From Gemmatimonadaceae bacterium (GTDB lineage: Bacteria > Gemmatimonadota > Gemmatimonadetes > Gemmatimonadales > Gemmatimonadaceae), in NCBI GenBank assembly GCA_025934075.1, contig JAICYT010000005.1, positions 1 through 40,980 on the forward strand: a stretch of 40,980 nt of DNA. The letters are read 5' to 3'. The notes beneath the pieces are model-generated. The model was not told the DNA's origin. It searched no databases and saw only the letters and a program-made list of their open reading frames with translations. A program made the position numbers and the translations under genes. Below are positions 24,736 to 32,552 of the stretch, piece by piece (position 1 is the stretch's first letter; the number at the start of each line of letters is the position of its first letter).

Positions 24736-25151
24736 TGCCGAAAGACATGACCCAGATTCTTTTGGTCGGCACAGAGCTCCCACTACTCGAAGGCTTGGCG
24801 CAATCATTCGCCGCCTTGGGGTTCGCGCCTATCGTTGCCCAGTCGGTGCATGAGGCCCGCGAGCTTGCCGTGCAGCATCCACCGCTCATCGCGGTGATCA
24901 GCCGTGGGCTAGCGGCACCGGCGACCACCGACACGCTGAGCATTCCACTCGCACCAGGTGGTGCGCTCGTGCTCTATCGCGTCGTTGGCAGTCCGCTCGT
25001 GACGTTGTCGCCGTCGGTGCAGCGCGTGGTGCTTGCCGATCTCACGCTTCCTCTGGAGCGGAATCGCCTCATGGCGCTGGTGCAGCACCTTGGCGAGCGA
25101 GCCAAGATGACGGGGCGAGGGCGAGAGCCTGAGAGCAGGGTGGAGGGTTGA
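24735..25151 (+). CDS. Degenerate receiver-like protein
   Basis: This 138-residue protein looks like a response-regulator receiver domain without its phosphorylation chemistry. ILLVGTELPLLEGLAQSFAALGF mirrors the first strand and helix of a receiver, but the acidic pair is replaced by Gly-Thr, and the strand that should end in the phosphoacceptor Asp reads LIAVIS. VLADLTLPLERNRLMALVQHLGER resembles the final helix. The C-terminal GRGREPESRVEG runs into a purine-rich stretch and may not be conserved. No output domain or kinase is adjacent. The receiver assignment is by pattern and is moderately sure; partner and role are unknown. Confidence 0.62.
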   Translation: MPKDMTQILLVGTELPLLEGLAQSFAALGFAPIVAQSVHEARELAVQHPPLIAVISRGLAAPATTDTLSIPLAPGGALVLYRVVGSPLVTLSPSVQRVVLADLTLPLERNRLMALVQHLGERAKMTGRGREPESRVEG

Positions 25152-25256
25152 AGGTGAAGGCGAGCGAGGACTGACCGACCATCGGCGAGCATCGACAGCC
25201 CCGTCGTCGCACCCCGCCGAGCCGGTTGGCCTCTGGCAACCCATTCCGCCCGTCAT

Positions 25257-25262
25257 TACACT
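25257..25262 (+). promoter_or_regulatory. Candidate -10 element (TACACT) for the met operon
   Basis: TACACT fits the -10 pattern and would start transcription about ten bases before the SAM-II aptamer. A -35 is not clear (tggcaa at 17-base spacing is weak). An overlapping TACATA one step downstream is equally possible. Confidence 0.3.
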
Positions 25263-25278
25263 ACATATCACATCCGAT

Positions 25279-25333
25279 TCGTGGCGATTTAAGGGCAAAT
25301 TGCGGCCACGTAAAACATTCCGCTAAAACGCCG
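25279..25333 (+). promoter_or_regulatory. SAM-II (SAM_alpha) class riboswitch candidate
   Basis: CGTGGC pairs perfectly with GCCACG to form the P1 stem around a 19-base loop that begins GATTTAA and ends TTGCG. An 11-base A-rich joining segment (TAAAACATTCC) is followed by GCTAAAA and GCC. The order, spacing and invariant bases (GATTT, TTGC, AAACA, CGCTAAA) match the SAM-II pseudoknot aptamer as I remember it. The loop GGC can pair with the 3' GCC, where known members use CC with GG, which would be a compensatory change. It lies directly upstream of metH and abuts a terminator, so SAM binding probably represses the operon. Confidence 0.82.
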
Positions 25334-25370
25334 GCCCGAGCGCTTGCGTTGCGGGCATTTTTCTTTTTTT
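25334..25370 (+). terminator. Intrinsic terminator in the metH leader
   Basis: GCCCGAGCGC pairs with GCGTTGCGGGC (one bulged G, one G:T pair) and is followed by ATTTTTCTTTTTTT. It starts at the base after the riboswitch candidate and ends ten bases before the metH ATG, so it looks like the expression platform of that riboswitch. No Shine-Dalgarno is present between the T-tract and the start codon. Confidence 0.8.
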
Positions 25371-25380
25371 CCGCACCCCG

Positions 25381-28300
25381 ATGGCTCAGCTAACCGACTC
25401 AACCGCACCGACGGCATCGAAAAACGACGGATCGCCGAGCGGGTATCTCGACGCGATCGCGAAGCGTGTGATCGTGTTCGACGGCGCGATGGGGACGAAC
25501 ATTCAGCGACATCACCCGACGCCGGAAGATTTCGGCGGAAAGTCGCTCGAGGGTTGCAACGATCATCTGGTTCTGACCCGACCCGACATCATCCAGTCGA
25601 TCCACGAATCGTTCCTCGCCGTCGGTTGCGACGTCGTCGAGACGTGCACCTTCCAGTCGACGCCCCATCGTCTTCGCGAGTGGGGAATCGAGGAGAAGAC
25701 GCGCGACATCAACGTCGCCGCCGCTCGATTGGCCCGCGCCGCCTGCGACAAGTACTCGACGCCGGACAAACCGCGATTCGTCGCCGGCTCGATCGGGCCC
25801 ACAGGTCTGCTTCTCTCGAGCAACGACCCCGTCCTCTCGAACACCACCTTCGCGGAGCTCGAAGAGAATTATTACGCGCAAGCCAAGTATCTCGTCGAAG
25901 GCGGAGTGGACGTTCTGCTCATCGAGACATCGCAAGACATTCTCGAGGTGAAGGCCGCGGTCGCCGGGTTCGAGCGGCTGTTCGTCGAGATTGGCCGTCG
26001 CGTCGCGATCCAAGCGCAAGTCACACTCGACACGAGCGGACGCATGCTGCTCGGCACCGACATCGCGAGCGCGATGACGACGCTCGAGGCGTTGCGCGTC
26101 GATGTGATCGGTCTCAATTGCTCGACGGGCCCCGAGCACATGCGCGAGCCGATTCGATATCTCGCCGAGAATGCGATTCGACCTGTGTCGTGCATTCCGA
26201 ACGCGGGCTTGCCGCTCAACACCGGCACGGGCGACGCGATCTATCCACTCGAGCCCGAGCCGATGGCGCAAATGCTCGGCGAATTCGTCGAGCAGTTCGG
26301 GGTCAGAATCGTGGGTGGATGTTGCGGAACGACACCCGAGCATTTGAAAGCGATTGTGGAGAGGATAGAAGGCAGCCGCACACCTTCCCTCGGCACTCCA
26401 CGCTCCACCATCCACCCTGGCGCAATTCGCGGCTCCAAGGTCCCACGCGCCTCCTCCGCCATGCGCGCCATCGACTTCGATCAAAATCCGAAGCCGCTGC
26501 TCATCGGCGAACGCGTCAACGCGCAGGGATCACGCAAGGTCAAACGGCTCCTGCTCGGCGATGACTACGACGGAATCGCGACCGTGGCGCGTGAACAGGT
26601 GGAATCGGGCGCGCACGTCCTCGACGTGTGCGTCGCCGTCACCGAGCGCGGCGACGAAGCGGAGCAGATGGCGAAAGTCGTCAAGCTGCTGTCGATGACC
26701 GTCGAGACGCCCATCATGGTCGACTCGACGGAAGCCAGCGTCATCGCGACCGCGCTCGAGACGATTCCGGGGCGCGCCATCATCAACTCCATCAACATGG
26801 AGAATGGTCGCGAGCGCATCGACCGCGTCGTGCCGCTCGCCAAGAAACACGGCGCGGCCCTCGTCGCGCTCACCATCGACCCCGAGGGCATGGCGAAGAC
26901 GCGCCAGCGGAAGCTCGAGGTCGCGAAGAAGATCTATGACATCGTCGTCGGCGAGTACGGCCTCAAGCCGGAGGATCTCATCTATGACGATCTCACCTTC
27001 ACGCTCGCGACCGGCGACGCCGAATGGATCGACTCGGCCGTCGAGACGATCGAAGGCATCCGGCTCATCAAACGCGAACTTCCCGGCGTCTACACGAGCC
27101 TCGGCGTGTCGAACGTGAGCTTTGGTCTCGCGCCGGACGCGCGCGCCGTCTTGAATTCAGTGTTCTTGCATCACTGTGTCGAAGCGGGGCTCGACATGGC
27201 GATCGTGAACCCTGCACACGTGCAACCGTACGCGGAGATTCCGGCCGACGAGCGCGCGCTCGCCGATGATCTGGTGTTCAATCGCCGGCCCGATGCGTTG
27301 CAGCGTTTCATCGAGCACTTCGATCAAAAGGCGAATGGAGAGTCCGCCGACAGCGCCCGCGCTGGCGGCGTTCAAATAGATGCATCCAGTGAACTCGCGC
27401 CTCCGGCGCGAGTTCACTGGATGGTGGTGCACCGAAAGAAGGAGGGCATCGAAGCCGCGCTCGATGCCGCGGGCGTACGCGAGAACCCAGTGCGCGTGCT
27501 GAATGACGTGTTGTTGCCGGCCATGAAAGAAGTCGGCGACAAATTCGGTGCCGGTGAGCTCATTCTGCCGTTCGTGCTGCAGTCCGCCGAGGTGATGAAG
27601 AAGGCGGTGAAGCATCTGGAACAGTTCTTGGAGCGCGCCGAAGGATACACCAAGGGACGCGTCGTGTTGGCGACCGTGTATGGCGACGTGCACGACATCG
27701 GCAAGTCGCTGGTCAACACGATTCTCTCGAACAATGGGTATACGGTTTACGATCTGGGCAAGCAGGTTCCGGTAAACACCATCATCGAGAAGGCGCTCGA
27801 GGTGAACGCAGACGCGATCGGATTGTCGGCGCTGCTCGTGTCGACGTCGAAGCAGATGCCGTTGTGCGTGCAGGAGCTCGATCGTCGTAGCTTGGACATT
27901 CCGGTGTTGATTGGCGGCGCCGCGATCAATCGCCGCTTTGGGCGACGCGCGTTGTTCGTCGAAGGCGACCGGGCGTACGAGTCCGGCGTCTTTTATTGCA
28001 AGGATGCATTCGAGGGGCTGGAGACGATGGATCGTCTTCAGGACGACGAGACGCACGACACGTTCGTCGCGAAGCTGCTCGACGATGCGCGGACGGACAA
28101 GTTCTTGCACACGAATGTTGGAAAGGATACGTCGTCGGGCAACGCCGGCGGCGAGCGGAGCGACGTTACTGCCGACAACCCGGTGCCATCGGCGCCGTTC
28201 TTCGGCGCACGAACGCTCAACGATATCCCGCTCGACGAAGTCTTCGCGCTGCTCGATCTCGACGAACTCTATCGACTGCAGTGGGGCGCCCGTGGATCGG

Positions 28301-28965
28301 GACCGGAATACGAGGCGACTGTCCGCAAAGAATTCGAACCCACACTCGCTCGACTCAAGGAATCAGCAAAGTGTGATCGTTGGCTCCAACCGCGTGCGGT
28401 GTACGGGCTCTTCCCTGCTCAGTCACTGGCGAACGATCTGGTCGTATACGATCCCGCTGCGTATGCGGCAGACGGCACGACGCGAGAGATCGCGCGCTTC
28501 CATTTCCCGCGCCAGGAAGGGCGCGAGCGGCTCTGCATCGCTGACTATTTCCGGTCGACCGGGTCGACGGACGTCGACGTCGTCGCGTTCCAGGTCGTGA
28601 CGGTCGGTGATGCCGCAACCGAGCGATTCCAGACGTTGCAGAACTCCGGCGAGTATACCGAAGCGTTTTACGTGCATGGATTGGCAGTGGAGACCGCGGA
28701 AGCCGTCGCAGAGTGGATGCACCGAAAGATTCGTCACGATCTCGGTGTTCCAGCCGGTCAGGGTAAGCGGTATTCGTGGGGCTACGGCGCGTGTCCGGAT
28801 CTCGAGGATCACGCGCAGGTGTTCAAAATCTTGCCAGTTGAAAGCGAGCTCGGTATGCAGCTCACGAGTGCATATCAACTGATCCCCGAGCAGAGCACAG
28901 CGGCGATCATCGTGCATCACCGCCAAGCGAAGTACTACGCCGTGCGGGGCGAAGGAGCAAAATAG
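25381..28965 (+). CDS. metH: Cobalamin-dependent methionine synthase (full-length MetH)
   Basis: This enzyme transfers the methyl group of 5-methyl-THF to homocysteine through cobalamin. All modules are present in 1194 residues: the homocysteine domain with zinc ligands Cys247 (GLNCSTGP) and Cys314/315 (GGCCGTTPEH), the pterin domain (LLIGERVNAQGSRK onward), the cap, the cobalamin domain with DVHDIGK (His771), and the SAM-dependent reactivation domain (RYSWGYGACPDLEDH). The residue numbers agree closely with the E. coli enzyme. Two linkers are unusual: a Pro/Ser/Arg-rich one after the first domain, and one containing a perfect 41-base DNA palindrome before the cap. It is the first gene after the riboswitch, and its stop overlaps the next GTG by one base. 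Confidence 0.96.
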   Translation: MAQLTDSTAPTASKNDGSPSGYLDAIAKRVIVFDGAMGTNIQRHHPTPEDFGGKSLEGCNDHLVLTRPDIIQSIHESFLAVGCDVVETCTFQSTPHRLREWGIEEKTRDINVAAARLARAACDKYSTPDKPRFVAGSIGPTGLLLSSNDPVLSNTTFAELEENYYAQAKYLVEGGVDVLLIETSQDILEVKAAVAGFERLFVEIGRRVAIQAQVTLDTSGRMLLGTDIASAMTTLEALRVDVIGLNCSTGPEHMREPIRYLAENAIRPVSCIPNAGLPLNTGTGDAIYPLEPEPMAQMLGEFVEQFGVRIVGGCCGTTPEHLKAIVERIEGSRTPSLGTPRSTIHPGAIRGSKVPRASSAMRAIDFDQNPKPLLIGERVNAQGSRKVKRLLLGDDYDGIATVAREQVESGAHVLDVCVAVTERGDEAEQMAKVVKLLSMTVETPIMVDSTEASVIATALETIPGRAIINSINMENGRERIDRVVPLAKKHGAALVALTIDPEGMAKTRQRKLEVAKKIYDIVVGEYGLKPEDLIYDDLTFTLATGDAEWIDSAVETIEGIRLIKRELPGVYTSLGVSNVSFGLAPDARAVLNSVFLHHCVEAGLDMAIVNPAHVQPYAEIPADERALADDLVFNRRPDALQRFIEHFDQKANGESADSARAGGVQIDASSELAPPARVHWMVVHRKKEGIEAALDAAGVRENPVRVLNDVLLPAMKEVGDKFGAGELILPFVLQSAEVMKKAVKHLEQFLERAEGYTKGRVVLATVYGDVHDIGKSLVNTILSNNGYTVYDLGKQVPVNTIIEKALEVNADAIGLSALLVSTSKQMPLCVQELDRRSLDIPVLIGGAAINRRFGRRALFVEGDRAYESGVFYCKDAFEGLETMDRLQDDETHDTFVAKLLDDARTDKFLHTNVGKDTSSGNAGGERSDVTADNPVPSAPFFGARTLNDIPLDEVFALLDLDELYRLQWGARGSGPEYEATVRKEFEPTLARLKESAKCDRWLQPRAVYGLFPAQSLANDLVVYDPAAYAADGTTREIARFHFPRQEGRERLCIADYFRSTGSTDVDVVAFQVVTVGDAATERFQTLQNSGEYTEAFYVHGLAVETAEAVAEWMHRKIRHDLGVPAGQGKRYSWGYGACPDLEDHAQVFKILPVESELGMQLTSAYQLIPEQSTAAIIVHHRQAKYYAVRGEGAK
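27383..27423. repeat. Perfect 19-bp inverted repeat inside metH
   Basis: catccagtgaactcgcgcc and ggcgcgagttcactggatg are exact reverse complements separated by three bases. The right arm encodes ARVHWM, which belongs to the conserved start of the MetH cap domain. The left arm encodes DASSELAP-type residues in the variable linker. This suggests that the left arm is an inverted copy of the right arm rather than a mobile element. The insertion keeps the frame. Confidence 0.95.
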
Positions 28966-30869
28966 TGCCTTCCCAGTCCAAGCTTCAGCGTCTTCTCGAC
29001 CCCAATGCCATCGTCATCTTCGACGGCGCCATGGGCACGATGCTGTACAGCAAGGGCGTGTTCATCAATCAATGCTATGATGAGCTGAACGTTCGTGCGC
29101 CCGACATGGTCCGCGACGTTCACAAGCAGTATGTCGCGGCCGGCGCTGAAGTGATCGAGACCAACAGCTTCGGCGCGAATCGCCTCAAGCTCACGCAGCA
29201 TGGCTTGCAGGATCAAGTGCACGAGCTCAATCGTTCCGCCGCCGTGTTGGCGCGCGAAGCCGCCGGCGACCGCGCGCTCGTCGCAGGTGCGGTTGGACCA
29301 CTCGGCGTACGCATCGAGCCGTACGGACCGACGAGTGCCGACGAGGCGTGTTCGATATTTCACGAGCAGTTGATTGGGCTCAAGGACGGCGGCGTCGATC
29401 TGTTCATTCTCGAGACGTTCAGCGACCTCCAGGAGATCGAGCAGGCGATTCGGGCGGCGCGTTCGGTCGATCCCAGCTTGCCGATCGTCGCGCAGATGAC
29501 CGTTGGCGTCGACGGACGAACGCCGTATGGCGCGACGCCTGAGGACGTCGCGCGCTCGCTCGACAGTTGGGGCGCGGACGTCATTGGTCTCAACTGCTCC
29601 GTCGGGCCGCAGACCATTCTCGAATGCATCGAGAAGATGTCGCCGCACACGCGCAAGAAGTTGAGCGCGCAGCCAAACGCCGGGATGCCGCGCGACGTTG
29701 GCGGTCGCAGCATGTACATGGCGAGCCCAGAATACATGGGCACGTATGCGCGGCATCTCGTGCAAGCCGGAGCCAAGGTGGTGGGCGGATGCTGTGGCAC
29801 GACGCCCGAGCACATTCACTCGATGGTCGAAGGTGTGCGACCGTTGAGTCCACGAATCGCGGGCGGTGGCGCTCTCGACCTCTCGCACAATGGTGGCGCG
29901 ACTGGGAGCGGTGTGAGTGCAACGATCACTGAGCCTCGCGCGCCGGCGGCTGACGGCGTGCCGCCTGTGCCACTGGCTGAGCGCTCCAAGTGGGGACGCA
30001 AGCTCGCGATGGAGGAATTCGTCACGTCGGTGGAGATCGTGCCGCCGCGCGGCGTCGACGCGACGCGCATGCTCGCCGACGTCGGGCGGCTGAAAACCGC
30101 GGGCGTCGATGCGGTGAACGTCCCCGACGGACCACGGGCGCAGAGCCGGATGGGCGCGCTGCTTACCAGTGTGCTCATCGAACAGCAAGTCGGCATCGAG
30201 ACGGTGACGCACTATGCCTGTCGCGATCGCAACCTGCTGGGCATGCTGAGCGATTTGTTGGGAGCGGCGGCGGTCGGACTTCGCAACGTGCTCGTGGTGA
30301 CGGGCGATCCGCCGAAGATGGGTCCTTATCCCGATGCGACTGCCGTATTCGACGTCGACTCGATCGGCTTGACGAATTTGATTCGCAATCTCAATCGCGG
30401 TCTCGATCCCGGCGGCAATGCGATCGGGAAGCCGACGTGTTTTGCCATTGGCGTTGGCTGCAATCCCGTCGCGATCGATCCCGCGCAGGAGCTCAAGCGC
30501 TTCGAGTGGAAAGTCGACGCCGGCGCGGAGTACGCGATCACGCAACCGGTATTCGATGCGGCGCAGCTCGAGCGGTTCCTCGCGTCGATCGCGCATGTGC
30601 GGATCCCGGTCATCGCGGGAATCTGGCCGCTGGTCTCGGTGCGCAATGCGGAGTTCCTCGCCAACGAAGTACCGGGCGTGACCGTACCACAGAGCATCAT
30701 CACGCGAATGCGTCGCGCGAACGAGAAATCGAAGGAGCACGCCGTGGCGGAGGGCGTCGCGATCGCGCATGAAATGTTCGATCGCGTGAAAGGCGCCGTC
30801 GAGGGCGTGCAGGTTTCGGCACCATTCGGTAAGGTCGAACTCGCGTTGAAGGTCTTCGAACGGAGCTGA
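28965..30869 (+). CDS. Bifunctional homocysteine S-methyltransferase/methylenetetrahydrofolate reductase
   Basis: Two enzymes are fused in 634 residues, as in Bacillus YitJ. Residues 1-290 or so form a homocysteine methyltransferase domain with zinc ligands in GLNCSVGP and GGCCGTTPEH. After a Gly/Ala/Pro linker, residues of about 340-634 form a MetF-type FAD domain (FVTSVEIVPPRGVDA, NVPDGPRAQSRMG, HYACRDRNLLGMLSDLLGA, VTGDPPKMGPYPDA, EYAITQPVFD). The reductase makes 5-methyl-THF, the MetH substrate, so the pair forms a complete pathway segment. The role of a second methyltransferase domain beside MetH is unclear; it could use another methyl donor. The GTG start shares a base with the metH TAG. 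Confidence 0.92.
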   Translation: MPSQSKLQRLLDPNAIVIFDGAMGTMLYSKGVFINQCYDELNVRAPDMVRDVHKQYVAAGAEVIETNSFGANRLKLTQHGLQDQVHELNRSAAVLAREAAGDRALVAGAVGPLGVRIEPYGPTSADEACSIFHEQLIGLKDGGVDLFILETFSDLQEIEQAIRAARSVDPSLPIVAQMTVGVDGRTPYGATPEDVARSLDSWGADVIGLNCSVGPQTILECIEKMSPHTRKKLSAQPNAGMPRDVGGRSMYMASPEYMGTYARHLVQAGAKVVGGCCGTTPEHIHSMVEGVRPLSPRIAGGGALDLSHNGGATGSGVSATITEPRAPAADGVPPVPLAERSKWGRKLAMEEFVTSVEIVPPRGVDATRMLADVGRLKTAGVDAVNVPDGPRAQSRMGALLTSVLIEQQVGIETVTHYACRDRNLLGMLSDLLGAAAVGLRNVLVVTGDPPKMGPYPDATAVFDVDSIGLTNLIRNLNRGLDPGGNAIGKPTCFAIGVGCNPVAIDPAQELKRFEWKVDAGAEYAITQPVFDAAQLERFLASIAHVRIPVIAGIWPLVSVRNAEFLANEVPGVTVPQSIITRMRRANEKSKEHAVAEGVAIAHEMFDRVKGAVEGVQVSAPFGKVELALKVFERS

Positions 30870-30870
30870 G

Positions 30871-31590
30871 GTGACGCCGGTCAAGCACAACCTCGTCGCA
30901 CTGGGATCGGCCGCAGTGCTCGCGGTTTATGCCGCGGGCTACTCTCGAACGCGCGCCGCGGCCGCCCAATACGAGATGCAATCCGAGAATCGCCGACCGC
31001 GGCGGGCGTCACCGTCACCAGCGCAGGCCGCGGCGGCGACTCCAGCTGCGACGGTCGCTGCAGCGACTCCGGTACGCGCAGACACGGTCCGCGACATTAG
31101 ACCCGCCCACGTTGCCGCGGCGACGCCGACAACAAAGCACCCCAGCTCCGCAACGCACGCAATCATCGAGGCAACAAAGCACGAGGACACGACCGCGACG
31201 AAACCGACGTCCGACACGACTACGTCACGCGTCACCGCTCCGCCCGCAACACCAGCGCCTGACTCGGCAAAAGCCGTTGCGGCTCAAACGACAGATTCGG
31301 CGACGAACACTGCGGGCAACGCCGCAGCGGCGTACAAGGACGGCACTTACTCGGCCTGGGGGACGTCGCGACACGGCGACATCGAGGCGACGGTGCTGAT
31401 CAAAGGCGGAAGAATCGAAGCCGCGATCGTTAGCCAATGTCTCACGCAGTACTCGTGTTCGTTGATCTCGGAGCTCCCGATTCAAGTGGTGTTACGCCAA
31501 AGTCCGGAAGTCGACTTCGTTTCCGGCGCGACGCAAAGCACCAACGCGTTCTATTACGCAGTCGTCAACGCGCTGAAGAAAGCGAAGTGA
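30871..31590 (+). CDS. FMN-binding (flavinylated) membrane-anchored protein
   Basis: This 239-residue protein has one hydrophobic segment at residues 8-25, a long Ala/Thr/Pro-rich linker (about 45-145) and a C-terminal FMN-binding domain beginning YKDGTYSAWGTSRHGDIEATVLIKGGRIEA. The segment DFVSGATQS contains Dxx(S/T)GAT, the motif that ApbE modifies by attaching FMN to the Thr (Thr221). Such domains carry electrons in RnfG/NqrC-like systems. The GTG start follows cggag at five bases and lies one base after the MetF-fusion stop; the stop overlaps the apbE GTG. Arginines cluster just after the membrane segment, leaving the membrane side of the FMN domain uncertain. Confidence 0.85.
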   Translation: MTPVKHNLVALGSAAVLAVYAAGYSRTRAAAAQYEMQSENRRPRRASPSPAQAAAATPAATVAAATPVRADTVRDIRPAHVAAATPTTKHPSSATHAIIEATKHEDTTATKPTSDTTTSRVTAPPATPAPDSAKAVAAQTTDSATNTAGNAAAAYKDGTYSAWGTSRHGDIEATVLIKGGRIEAAIVSQCLTQYSCSLISELPIQVVLRQSPEVDFVSGATQSTNAFYYAVVNALKKAK

Positions 31591-32552
31591 CCGACGCGTA
31601 CGTCCGCACCGTCGCCTCGATGGGCACGGTCGTCACCGTGCATATCGTCGGACGTGGCCCGAGGCGCGTCGAACGAACCGAATTGGAACACGGCGCGTCG
31701 AGCGCGCTGGCCTGGTTCGAAGAAGTCGAGCAGGTATGCTCGCGGTTCGATCCGGAGAGCGAGCTGAGTCGGTTGTCAAAGCAGATCGGCTCCCGCGTGC
31801 CAGTGAGCGACTTTCTCCTCGAGGTGGTGCACTTCGCTCTCGCGGTCGCGGAAGAAAGCGGAGGCGCCTTCGATCCGACGCTCGGCTTGCAGCTCGAGGC
31901 GAGAGGGTTCGACCGTGAGTATCGGAGCGGCGCGGTCGTACGCACACCCCTCGAGTCTGACGACGCCGCGAGCTATCGCGACGTCGAGCTGGACGTCGAT
32001 CAGAAAACTATCATGCTGGGCCGGCCGCTCCTGCTCGATCTCGGCGGCGTGGCGAAGGGGCTCGCGATCGATATGGCCGCGCGCGAGCTCGAGCAGTGCT
32101 CGTTCGAGAATTTCGCCATCGACGCGGGCGGCGATTTGTATCTCTCGGGACACAACGCCGATGACAAACCCTGGTCGGTCGGCATCCGTCATCCGCGTCA
32201 TGACGGTGAGATATTCGAGACACTTCGGGTCTCGAATGTCGCAGTGTGCACTTCGGGCGACTATGAGCGGCGTGCACCGGGCGAGCCGGAGGAGCACCAC
32301 ATCGTCGATCCACGCACGAAGACGCCGGCGATTGACGCGGCGAGTGTGACCGTTGTCGCCCCTTCGGCGATGGTCGCTGACGCGCTCGCGACTGCCGCGT
32401 TCGTGCTCGGCCCCATCGAGGCGCTCGATTGGCTCGAGCGCCACGGCGTCGACGGAATGATCATTACACCGTCGCTCGAGCGAATTGCGACGCAAGGCAT
32501 GCGCGGCGAGTATTGCGTCGAGCGTCGGTCGTCGCCCGATTCCGTCGTGTGA
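31587..32552 (+). CDS. apbE: ApbE-type FAD:protein FMN transferase
   Basis: This enzyme transfers FMN from FAD to Thr/Ser in Dxx(S/T)GA(S/T) motifs. The 321-residue protein carries the family motifs ASMGTVVTV, DLGGVAKGLAID, FAIDAGGDLYLSG, HHIVDPRTKTPA and VADALATAAFVLG. The start is the GTG overlapping the FMN-protein stop (GTGA). From that start there is no signal peptide or lipobox, although many bacterial ApbE proteins are periplasmic lipoproteins. The upstream track extension is a shadow of the FMN-protein gene. Its obvious substrate is the preceding gene product. A cytoplasmic location would require that substrate domain to be modified inside the cell. Confidence 0.9.
   Translation: MTDAYVRTVASMGTVVTVHIVGRGPRRVERTELEHGASSALAWFEEVEQVCSRFDPESELSRLSKQIGSRVPVSDFLLEVVHFALAVAEESGGAFDPTLGLQLEARGFDREYRSGAVVRTPLESDDAASYRDVELDVDQKTIMLGRPLLLDLGGVAKGLAIDMAARELEQCSFENFAIDAGGDLYLSGHNADDKPWSVGIRHPRHDGEIFETLRVSNVAVCTSGDYERRAPGEPEEHHIVDPRTKTPAIDAASVTVVAPSAMVADALATAAFVLGPIEALDWLERHGVDGMIITPSLERIATQGMRGEYCVERRSSPDSVV

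Noticed and set aside
25139-25245. SAM-I or SAM-IV riboswitch (ggtggaggg and ggcaaccc blocks)
   Set aside because: The blocks are about 95 bases apart instead of about 30, and the remaining conserved parts are absent. The SAM-II pattern further downstream is far better.
25381-26564. Overlapping plus and minus frames inside metH (406 and 361 codons)
   Set aside because: Both are compositionally typical shadows, and the metH frame has all expected catalytic motifs through this region.
28935-30890. 651-codon open frame on the minus strand opposite the MetF fusion
   Set aside because: Its translation is Arg/His-rich with no recognisable motif, and it lies antisense to a gene whose two domains are certain. 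Long antisense frames are expected in GC-rich coding DNA.
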